5,494 nt of DNA from positions 1 through 5,494 of the forward strand of contig JADLEN010000255.1 in NCBI GenBank assembly GCA_020846105.1, read 5' to 3'. Each line of letters opens with the position of its first letter. Within the stretch, counting starts at the first letter, position 1. Origin of the DNA: Chitinophagaceae bacterium. Its GTDB lineage: Bacteria > Bacteroidota > Bacteroidia > Chitinophagales > Chitinophagaceae. A program made the translations under genes and the position numbers. Below the pieces are notes generated by a model. That model ran no database searches. It saw only the letters and a program-made list of their open reading frames with translations, and was not told the DNA's origin. Shown here piece after piece: positions 1 to 4,843 of the stretch.

Positions 1-1
1 A

Positions 2-361
2 ATTTTTTCTGTAGGTGCACGACTATCTGTTGTTACAGAAGCCAACGCAGGCGTGGTTTATGTAGCCCCACAGGCAACCGCACAACAATACACTATAGCC
101 ATTAAGGCTAGCGAAGGCAGGCATCAATTGCGCAACAACAAGAGCGATGATAGCACCATTAGTTTTTGCCGTTACGGTGCTCGTACTCCATCTTCGGGTA
201 ATGCGCGCAATTTAGGTTTCAGCTTTTATTTACCATCCTTTGTCATCCAATACCACACTGTACGTAGTATTGCCACAAAACTTAGTCTTTACCAACCTAC
301 CCTAGGCATCTTAGCATCTTACATTAGGTGCATCATTTTCCCCAAACATACTTTTTGGTAA
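2..361 (+). CDS. C-terminal fragment of an uncertain protein, possibly SUMF1/FGE-like
   Basis: This frame is open from the left edge to a TAA at 359-361, giving 119 visible residues; the start lies outside the window. Residues about 55-75 read FCRYGARTP...NARNLGFSF. This resembles the C-terminal signature of formylglycine-generating-enzyme/SUMF1 domains, which usually read roughly C-R-x-x-x-R-x-x-x-P ... N-x-G-F-R. The RGGSW-like motif normally found just before it is absent in all three forward frames. The last ~45 residues (SFVIQYHTVRSI onward) look unlike a domain end. The gene may therefore be diverged, frameshifted or decayed, or the match may be chance. In Bacteroidota such domains occur in secreted lipoproteins, including gliding-motility proteins, but nothing here identifies which. 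I am moderately sure it is coding and unsure of the family. Confidence 0.45.
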   Translation: MFSVGARLSVVTEANAGVVYVAPQATAQQYTIAIKASEGRHQLRNNKSDDSTISFCRYGARTPSSGNARNLGFSFYLPSFVIQYHTVRSIATKLSLYQPTLGILASYIRCIIFPKHTFW

Positions 362-437
362 AGCCTTCTGTACCCCCCAGAAGCTATAGATAGCTTGCCA
401 TTACGGCATAGCGATAGCACTTACCATCTTTATTCAT

Positions 438-500
438 TGGGCCATCTTGCCCAGCAATACTTGCTTTGAGTCATTGGCTCTGGGCAAGCTATTATTTTTT
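438..500 (+). terminator. Hairpin plus T-tract, possible terminator or attenuator
   Basis: A perfect 9-bp inverted repeat pairs CTTGCCCAG (446-454) with CTGGGCAAG (480-488) around a 25-nt loop. It is followed by TATTATTTTTT ending at 500. A competing 5-bp hairpin, TGGGC (438-442) with GCCCA (449-453), uses the same central strand, so the two cannot form together. The element lies 85 nt after the upstream stop and only 17 nt before the next ATG. It could be a terminator for the upstream gene or a leader attenuator for the downstream one. The large loop weakens the plain terminator reading. Confidence 0.45.
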
Positions 501-516
501 CAATCCAGCTACAACT

Positions 517-996
517 ATGTATATCATACTCTCGTCACTATTTGCAGTGATGATTATTGCCATAATATTTATTATTTCCAAAGGCCAAGCCAAAGCCCGC
601 ACACGCAAACAAATGCTAGCCAACCAGCTACAAACAGTAGCCGCCGAGCACCAAATATCTTGGACCGAAAGCGAGCTGCAAACCCACCGTGCTATTGCTT
701 GGCACCAAGAAAAACGTCTGCTGTTGTTTGCCCACATCACCGATGGACAAATGAACAGCCAATTGGCTCATATGGACACTGTGCGAAAGTGCAACATTAT
801 AGAGCAGATGCAGTTCCCCAACTTACCTGCAACCAACTCAGAAAACTATGTCAAAGAAGTATGGCTTGAGCTGCAAATGCCCACCCAAGAAGTAAAAAGG
901 CTTTGTTTCTACCAAGAATTACAAGATGGTGTTTTCGAGAAAACACGACTTACTCAAAAAGCCCAACACTACAAATCACTTATCGAAAAACAATAA
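517..996 (+). CDS. Small single-pass membrane protein of unknown function
   Basis: The protein has 159 residues from the ATG at 517. I prefer this start to the TTG at 466 because it places the hydrophobic segment at the extreme N-terminus, and because the TTG lies inside the hairpin loop at 446-488. Residues 2-20 (MYIILSSLFAVMIIAIIFII) form one membrane helix. A basic, polar, probably helical stretch (about 21-48) follows, and then a soluble domain (about 55-159) of short alternating strands such as HQEKRLLLFAH and NYVKEVWLELQM. Its layout is one often seen in Bacteroidota hypothetical proteins: a TM anchor, a linker, then a small beta-rich domain ending in a helix. With no long loop after the TM helix and a positive segment behind it, the domain is probably cytoplasmic. 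No catalytic motif is visible and I do not recognise the family. It is followed after 41 nt by the Rnk-like gene, with no terminator between, so the two may be co-transcribed. Confidence 0.75.
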   Translation: MYIILSSLFAVMIIAIIFIISKGQAKARTRKQMLANQLQTVAAEHQISWTESELQTHRAIAWHQEKRLLLFAHITDGQMNSQLAHMDTVRKCNIIEQMQFPNLPATNSENYVKEVWLELQMPTQEVKRLCFYQELQDGVFEKTRLTQKAQHYKSLIEKQ

Positions 997-1037
997 TTCT
1001 TCAACCAACTTTAAAACAACAACAAAACAACAGTATT

Positions 1038-1415
1038 ATGAACACAGAAAATCCTGTAGTAGTAGCCATCGAAAAAGATTATGCACTACTCAAAAAGCTA
1101 ATCAACACTGACCTTTCGGCACCACACCAAATGACCCTTGGTCACGAGCTTGAGCGCGCCATTATTGTATCAGAAGATGCTTTTCCGCCACATGCCATTA
1201 AGCTCAACTCGCGCGTGCGGGTAATGAACACCGAAACCCAAGTGGTCAAAACCTTCACCATTGTGCTTCCCAATCTTGCCGACATACGCAAGTCCAAAAT
1301 ATCCGTCCTCAGCCCCATGGGCACAGCCCTATTCGGCTTTCGCAAAGGCGAGCACATAACTTGGAAACTGCCCAAAGGCCTTCAAAAGATAGAAATCCTT
1401 GACGTTTGGAACTAA
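1038..1415 (+). CDS. Rnk/GreA-GreB C-terminal-domain transcription factor
   Basis: The protein has 125 residues from the ATG at 1038; an in-frame extension upstream overlaps the preceding gene and is unlikely. Residues about 50-122 match the GreA/GreB C-terminal FKBP-like domain. The clearest part is residues 88-114, ISVLSPMGTALFGFRKGEHI then TWKLPKG, the family pattern 'SPlGxALlGxxxGdxixwxlPxG'. The N-terminal ~45 residues are far shorter than the long GreA/GreB coiled coil, so the layout is that of Rnk-type proteins. Such proteins bind RNA polymerase near the secondary channel but lack the acidic tip needed to stimulate transcript cleavage. By analogy it should be cytoplasmic and may compete with Gre factors. 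Rnk was first named as a regulator of nucleoside diphosphate kinase, which should not be assumed here. The leader contains CTTTAAAACA at 1009-1018 and A-rich sequence rather than a Shine-Dalgarno. A strong terminator follows 23 nt after the stop. Confidence 0.88.
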   Translation: MNTENPVVVAIEKDYALLKKLINTDLSAPHQMTLGHELERAIIVSEDAFPPHAIKLNSRVRVMNTETQVVKTFTIVLPNLADIRKSKISVLSPMGTALFGFRKGEHITWKLPKGLQKIEILDVWN

Positions 1416-1438
1416 GCCCATAAACACATACACACTGC

Positions 1439-1478
1439 AAAGTGGTCAAGTAGCATCACTACTTGGCCACTTTTTTTT
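1439..1478 (+). terminator. Strong rho-independent terminator after the Rnk-like gene
   Basis: A 15-bp stem pairs AAAGTGGTCAAGTAG (1439-1453) with CTACTTGGCCACTTT (1459-1473), with one G-U pair and a 5-nt loop CATCA. It runs directly into eight consecutive T (1471-1478). It starts 23 nt after the stop at 1415 and separates this unit from the zincin gene. Confidence 0.93.
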
Positions 1479-1508
1479 GCGCCATCCAGCAATTTCCCCC
1501 ACCTTTGC
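1476..1508 (+). promoter_or_regulatory. Candidate Bacteroidota-type promoter for the zincin gene
   Basis: TTTG at 1476-1479 is followed after 20 nt by CACCTTTGC at 1500-1508. This matches the Bacteroidota -33/-7 pattern TTTG ... TAnnTTTG with one mismatch and an appropriate spacing. Transcription would begin around 1512-1518, giving a leader of about 25 nt before the ATG at 1541. The -33 box shares its T residues with the upstream terminator. The call rests on motif matching only. Confidence 0.4.
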
Positions 1509-1540
1509 AACGCTTGTTTTTCGCCACATCCTATATCATC

Positions 1541-2056
1541 ATGTTCCTTGTGCTAGCCATTTTGGCCCTAGGCACACTGTATATTTTACGCTATTATCAG
1601 CCGCGCACACCCATGTTGCCTGCTGTCAAAGCGTACGATTTCAAAGGCCTATACACCCCCACCATCAGCCGACCAAAGCTAGTGGCCGCCATCATAGACT
1701 GGTGCATCATGCATATTGGCGACCAGCATACACAGCCCACCGTGCAGATATCATACCACCCCCACCGTCAAAACTACGGCTGCTACCTTATCGACAAGAA
1801 ACTCATCCGCATCTACATAAAAAACCACAAAAGCACCGAGTCGCTTGTACTCACCATCATCCATGAGTTTGTACATTTTACCGAACTACAAACCACCCGA
1901 CATAGCAACAACTACATACTTTACGACAAAAAATACGGCTACCACACCAACCCTTACGAGCGCTCTGCCAACGATATGGCCGCCCGCCATTACCAACAAT
2001 GCTTGCAAGACCTCTCGGCCCTTGGCTACCTCAAAGCGCAGCTACCTCTATTTTAG
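1541..2056 (+). CDS. Membrane-anchored mini-zincin, putative metallopeptidase
   Basis: The protein has 171 residues from the ATG at 1541. A longer reading from a TTG at 1463 is rejected because it begins inside the terminator stem. Residues 2-18 (FLVLAILALGTLYILRY) form an N-terminal membrane helix. The motif HEFVH at 108-112 is a classic HExxH zinc-binding site with a catalytic glutamate. The later segment NPYERSANDMAARH (137-150) supplies a likely third ligand, Glu140, in the 'YExxAN' context seen in ImmA/IrrE-like and related gluzincin folds. The ~60 residues between anchor and active site contain short beta strands (TVQISYHPH, GCYLIDKKLIRIYIK) that would form the sheet edge next to the active-site helix. 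No propeptide or Cys-rich region is seen. The substrate is unknown. The monooxygenase gene follows 63 nt after the stop, without an obvious terminator, so co-transcription is plausible. Confidence 0.8.
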   Translation: MFLVLAILALGTLYILRYYQPRTPMLPAVKAYDFKGLYTPTISRPKLVAAIIDWCIMHIGDQHTQPTVQISYHPHRQNYGCYLIDKKLIRIYIKNHKSTESLVLTIIHEFVHFTELQTTRHSNNYILYDKKYGYHTNPYERSANDMAARHYQQCLQDLSALGYLKAQLPLF

Positions 2057-2119
2057 CAACACCCTTTTATTGTGCCTTTTGGGCGCCGCCACCCACATCT
2101 GTTGCGCAGCAATGCTTTT

Positions 2120-3598
2120 ATGGCAAGGCCAATAAAACTTTCTTTCCCAATTATTGTTTTAGTTTTGAAGCCCTTGGAGCAACCACAAAAAATATCCTAC
2201 TACACCGCCTGTACACAATGCAAAGGCATAGGCAAAAAAAGCCGAAGGCTACGCAAGTCGCAGCGACTAGGCTACCAGCGAGCAGTGGCTGTGACCGATG
2301 CGGCACAGCCACCAGCACGCCCAAGGCCCCACCTAGATATGTGTTTGCATTGTGCAGGCACAGGCATTGTGGCCGCAGATAATTTTCCAACGCCCGACAC
2401 CGACAACTATCCGCACATTGCCATCATAGGCGCGGGCATTGGCGGCGTAGCACTAGCTGTAGCTTGCTTGCACCGTGGCATACCCTACACGCTTTACGAG
2501 CGCGACAGTAGTTTCGACGAGCGCAGCCAAGGCTACGGCCTCACGCTACAGCAGGCTAGCAAAGCCATTGAAGCTTTGGGCATTGCATCCTTGGCCGATG
2601 GCATAGTTTCTACTAGGCATATTGTGCACAATACCGATGGGCAGGTGCTAGGGGAATGGGGGATGCGCAAATGGCTAGCAGAGGCCGCCACTCCCAAACG
2701 CAGCAATATACATATTGCTAGGCAGTCTTTGCGCCTGGCGCTGCTTCAGCAATTGAGCAATGAAAACAGGGTGCAATGGGGGCATCAATTCTTAGCTTAT
2801 AAAGGTAGCGACTTGCGCTTTGAGGTGGAGGGCAATATAAAACACGCCACCGCCGACCTAGTGGTAGGTGCCGACGGCATACGTAGTGCGGTGCGCAGCT
2901 TACTGATACCAGATACCGAAAGCCCTTTGCGCTACCTTGGCTGCATCGTCATCTTGGGTATTTGCCCCTTGTCGGCATTGGTAGCTTCTGATAGTCCTTT
3001 GCTAGATGGTGCAACGGTTTTCCAAACAGCCAATGGTGTGGAGCGTATTTATATGATGCCATTTGCTACCGACTCAGTGATGTGGCAATTGAGCTTTCCG
3101 ATGCCCGAAGATGATGCGAAAGCATTGAGCATAAAAGGCGCGGAAGCCCTCAAAGCCGAAGCCCTGAGCCGATGCCAATGGCACGCACCCATTCCGCAGA
3201 TAATAGCTGCCACCCAAGCTGCACAAGTATCTGGCTACCCTGTGTACGACCGTGCATTGCTGAGCCCAGCATCTCTCGCAAACGCAGGTGCAGCCACACT
3301 TATAGGCGACGCCGCCCACCCTATGAGCCCCTTTAAAGGCCAAGGGGCCAACCAAGCCATACTAGATGCACTATCGCTTGCGCGCAGCATCACGCAAGCC
3401 TGCCGCCCCTTATCGGGCTGGCAAGCAGCGGGTATTAGGGCTAGTGTTTTGGATGCATTCGAGCGCGAAATGTGCAGCCGCAGCGCCATCAAAGTGCAAG
3501 ACTCGGCAGATGCTGCCGCCTTCCTCCACTCCGACATAGTGCTGCAAATGGCCAATGAACCAAGAGGGCGCAGCATCAAAAGAAAAAAAGAACAGTAA
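2120..3598 (+). CDS. FAD-dependent monooxygenase with N-terminal CxxCxGxG zinc-finger pair
   Basis: The protein has 492 residues from the ATG at 2120. The start is uncertain: GTG 2072 and TTG 2165 or 2174 are in frame. Residues 31-38 (CTQCKGIG) and 75-82 (CLHCAGTG) are two DnaJ-type CxxCxGxG motifs separated by a basic, proline-rich linker; together they could bind one zinc. From about residue 98 it is a group A flavoprotein monooxygenase (PHBH/UbiH/kynurenine-3-monooxygenase class). It has IAIIGAGIGG with the dinucleotide-fold glycines at 104-109, a strand ending in the conserved acidic residue (LYERD, about 125-129), the FAD-contacting arginine in IARQSLRLAL (Arg201), the DG motif VVGADGIRS (248-256) and the GD motif IGDAAHPMSPFKGQGANQA (395-413). 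The family hydroxylates or epoxidises aromatic or unsaturated substrates using NAD(P)H and O2. No substrate can be named here. No signal peptide is clear, so it is probably cytoplasmic. The C-terminus is basic (RGRSIKRKKEQ). Confidence 0.93.
   Translation: MARPIKLSFPIIVLVLKPLEQPQKISYYTACTQCKGIGKKSRRLRKSQRLGYQRAVAVTDAAQPPARPRPHLDMCLHCAGTGIVAADNFPTPDTDNYPHIAIIGAGIGGVALAVACLHRGIPYTLYERDSSFDERSQGYGLTLQQASKAIEALGIASLADGIVSTRHIVHNTDGQVLGEWGMRKWLAEAATPKRSNIHIARQSLRLALLQQLSNENRVQWGHQFLAYKGSDLRFEVEGNIKHATADLVVGADGIRSAVRSLLIPDTESPLRYLGCIVILGICPLSALVASDSPLLDGATVFQTANGVERIYMMPFATDSVMWQLSFPMPEDDAKALSIKGAEALKAEALSRCQWHAPIPQIIAATQAAQVSGYPVYDRALLSPASLANAGAATLIGDAAHPMSPFKGQGANQAILDALSLARSITQACRPLSGWQAAGIRASVLDAFEREMCSRSAIKVQDSADAAAFLHSDIVLQMANEPRGRSIKRKKEQ
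2210..2365 (+). other. Encoded CxxCxGxG pair (DnaJ-like zinc-finger half)
   Basis: This sub-region of the monooxygenase gene encodes the two CxxCxGxG motifs and their ~36-residue spacer (KKSRRLRKSQRLGYQRAVAV then a Pro/Ala/Arg-rich part). DnaJ has four such repeats making two zinc sites; here there are two, enough for one. The basic spacer could contact nucleic acid or an acidic partner, but that is inference. Confidence 0.75.
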
Positions 3599-3716
3599 AT
3601 ACTTGGTTTCAGCAAAGGCTTCAAAATAAAATTAAGCATTACTAAAGAAGCTTAACACAAACTTGGATAACTACTATGCCGCTTTTGTGTGCAGATAGCC
3701 TAACTTCGGAAAGGAT

Positions 3717-3768
3717 AAGTGAAAGAAACTTTTTACATTTCTTGTCTCACTTCCAAAATTATTTTTTA
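3717..3768 (+). terminator. Interrupted hairpin followed by T-rich tract
   Basis: AAGTGA and AAGAAA (3717-3728) pair with TTTCTT (3738-3743) and TCACTT (3747-3752). This leaves a 3-nt bulge GTC and a 9-nt loop. ATTATTTTTTAA follows after about 7 nt. It may end transcription from the monooxygenase gene or form part of the leader of the next gene. The gap before the T-tract and the AT-rich stem make termination uncertain. A smaller TTAAGC/GCTTAA hairpin lies at 3632-3655. Confidence 0.35.
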
Positions 3769-3792
3769 ATCACAAAAAAATACATACACATT

Positions 3793-4176
3793 ATGAACAA
3801 GACAAAAAAAGTAGGAATATGGATGGACCATAAAGAGGCGCACCTTTTCGAATTTGACCAAGAAGCTACAGCCATGCATAGCATTGCCAACGGCTTTTCT
3901 TACGAAGACAAACAAGAGACCCTGAGCAGAAGTGAAGATATAATGCAAAACAAAAATCAGCAGCACCTTGCAGCTTATTATAAAGAAATAGAGTCGGCGA
4001 TATTACCCTTTGATGAGGTGCTGATTTTTGGCCCTACAGATGCCAAAACAGAGTTGAGCAATATTATAGATGCCAATCTTAAATTTAAAGACACCAAAAT
4101 AACAGTTCAGGCGGCCGACAAAATGAACGACAATCAAAAAATAGCTTTTATAAAAGACTATTTTACCAAGGCTTAA
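3793..4176 (+). CDS. Compact baeRF-like (bacterial eRF1-type) translation-associated protein
   Basis: The protein has 127 residues from the ATG at 3793. The open frame reaches back to 3676 but that part is AT-rich leader. The N-terminus KKVGIWMDHKEAHLFEF (about 5-21) matches the opening strand pair 'VWIDHxxAxlf' of the bacterial archaeo-eukaryotic release-factor (baeRF) and 'host attachment protein' group. A second block YYKEIESAILPFDEVLIFGP (62-81) is a helix followed by the strand and GP turn typical of the same RNase-H-like fold. AADKMNDNQKIAFIKDYF (107-124) closes the domain. It lacks the larger flanking domains of full baeRFs, and I see no GGQ tripeptide, so it is unlikely to hydrolyse peptidyl-tRNA in the standard way. 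The next gene, 35 nt downstream, is an HPF/RaiA factor, which supports a role at the resting ribosome. The leader is A-rich with no Shine-Dalgarno. Confidence 0.82.
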   Translation: MNKTKKVGIWMDHKEAHLFEFDQEATAMHSIANGFSYEDKQETLSRSEDIMQNKNQQHLAAYYKEIESAILPFDEVLIFGPTDAKTELSNIIDANLKFKDTKITVQAADKMNDNQKIAFIKDYFTKA

Positions 4177-4211
4177 TTTATTCACTAACCTTTAAAACAC
4201 AAAATAAAGAC

Positions 4212-4526
4212 ATGACTATCCAAATAAACACAGACAAAAACATTGATGGAAACGAAAGACTTGTAGGCTATGTTACAGAAACCATTAGCCAAGACCTGCA
4301 TCGTTTTGCCGAATATTTGACCCGCGTAGAGGTACATTTTGCCGACGAAAATGGCAACAAAGATGGCATTAAGGATAAGCGTTGCATACTGGAAGCACGG
4401 ATAGAAAACCGCCAACCAATAGCTGTAACTGGCCACGGCAACAGTACCGAGCAAGCCCTGCAAGAGTCGCTACACAAGCTCAAAGCTACTATGGATACTT
4501 ATGTGAGCAAGCTCAAAGACCATTAG
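4212..4526 (+). CDS. Short HPF/RaiA-family ribosome hibernation factor
   Basis: The protein has 104 residues from the ATG at 4212. The pattern fits the RaiA/HPF beta-alpha-beta-beta-beta-alpha fold: strand TIQINTDKNI (2-11), helix 14-35 (NERLVGYVTE then TISQDLHRFA), the signature strand TRVEVHFADENG (37-48), then KDKRCILEARIENRQPIAVT (54-73) and the final helix 78-102 (STEQALQESL then HKLKATMDTY). These proteins bind the 30S decoding centre and block mRNA and tRNA access in starved or slow-growing cells. It has only the N-terminal domain and lacks the C-terminal dimerisation domain of long HPF, so it would act like short HPF or YfiA unless helped by a partner. It lies 35 nt after the baeRF-like gene and is probably co-transcribed with it. 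The leader holds CTTTAAAACA (4190-4199) rather than a Shine-Dalgarno. Confidence 0.92.
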   Translation: MTIQINTDKNIDGNERLVGYVTETISQDLHRFAEYLTRVEVHFADENGNKDGIKDKRCILEARIENRQPIAVTGHGNSTEQALQESLHKLKATMDTYVSKLKDH

Positions 4527-4566
4527 TCCGCAGCGCTTTTTTGCGTAAATAGAAATTGAATTTCAA

Positions 4567-4609
4567 CCAAAGCCCACCAATAAGCACAATGCTTGTTGAT
4601 GGGCTTTGG
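4567..4609 (+). repeat. Long near-perfect inverted repeat in the 3' region of the HPF gene
   Basis: CCAAAGCCCA (4567-4576) pairs with TGGGCTTTGG (4600-4609). After one C-A mismatch (4577/4599), CAATAAGCA (4578-4586) pairs with TGCTTGTTG (4590-4598) including one G-U, leaving a 3-nt loop CAA. This gives 19 pairs out of 20. TTTTGCG (4539-4545) can further pair with CGCAAAA (4610-4616) to enclose the whole hairpin. No T-tract follows on either strand, so it is not a standard terminator. It begins 41 nt after the HPF stop and may protect the 3' end of that mRNA or stop convergent transcription. Confidence 0.75.
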
Positions 4610-4763
4610 CGCAAAAGTAGCTGCCATGGGCTGGTTGAGGGATAAAACGAATACCCCGCTGAAGCATTTGCGGCACATGCCTTGTGGCGGAGTAGCAGTG
4701 ACTGCCCGACCTCGCCCTTGGTCAAGGTCAGGATTATAGTCCATAGCACAATGGCATAAGCAC

Positions 4764-4803
4764 AAAAAAAAACAAAAAACCGCAAGAGCTAGGCTCATTG
4801 CGG
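4764..4803 (-). terminator. Rho-independent terminator of the minus-strand repeat-protein gene
   Basis: CCGCAA (4780-4785) and GAGC (4786-4789) pair with GCTC (4793-4796) and TTGCGG (4798-4803) around a TAG loop, with one bulged A at 4797. Read on the minus strand, the stem is followed by T6, G, then T9 (plus-strand A-runs 4774-4779 and 4764-4772). It lies 40 nt after the minus-strand stop codon at 4844-4846, as expected for this gene's terminator. Confidence 0.9.
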
Positions 4804-4843
4804 AAATCTGCGTTAGTATTAGTGGTAAAAAATTAAATAAAAA

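Larger units (their letters stand above)
4527..4843. other. Intergenic region without a convincing gene
   Basis: This 317-nt region lies between two convergent genes. Minus-strand reading frames of about 90 codons exist here (4513-4785 and 4523-4798). They begin at or near the minus-strand terminator hairpin, cross the long hairpin, and show no domain or natural composition, so I treat them as chance. From left to right it holds a T6 tract (4537-4542), a 43-nt hairpin (4567-4609), a GC-richer stretch (about 4620-4740) with several short inverted repeats, and the terminator of the minus-strand gene (4764-4803). No tRNA cloverleaf could be folded by eye. Confidence 0.7.

Noticed and set aside
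447..869. Plus-strand reading frame overlapping the membrane-protein gene
   Set aside because: It is in another frame, rich in Cys, His, Pro and Ser without domain structure, and is a shadow of the gene at 517-996.
1463..1540. N-terminal extension of the zincin from a TTG at 1463
   Set aside because: The codon lies within the terminator stem, and the ATG at 1541 places the membrane helix at the N-terminus with a plausible promoter just upstream.
3235..3639. Minus-strand reading frames opposite the monooxygenase (3074-3355 and 3235-3639)
   Set aside because: They are antisense to a gene with clear GD-motif conservation, and their translations show no independent domain.
3701..3708. TAACTTCG as a -7 promoter box for the baeRF-like gene
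   Set aside because: The nearest TTTG (3684-3687) is only 13 nt upstream, too close for the Bacteroidota pattern, and the leader would be about 80 nt. TTTC/TATTTTTT at 3738-3767 is an equally weak alternative.
4640..4740. Possible tRNA or tmRNA-like fold in the GC-richer intergenic stretch
   Set aside because: No acceptor stem with a TPsiC-like GTTCRA loop could be aligned on either strand; only short local hairpins form.
4513..4798. Two overlapping minus-strand reading frames of about 90 codons
   Set aside because: They start at or near the minus-strand terminator hairpin, run through a long hairpin into the end of the HPF gene, and show no recognisable domain or balanced composition.
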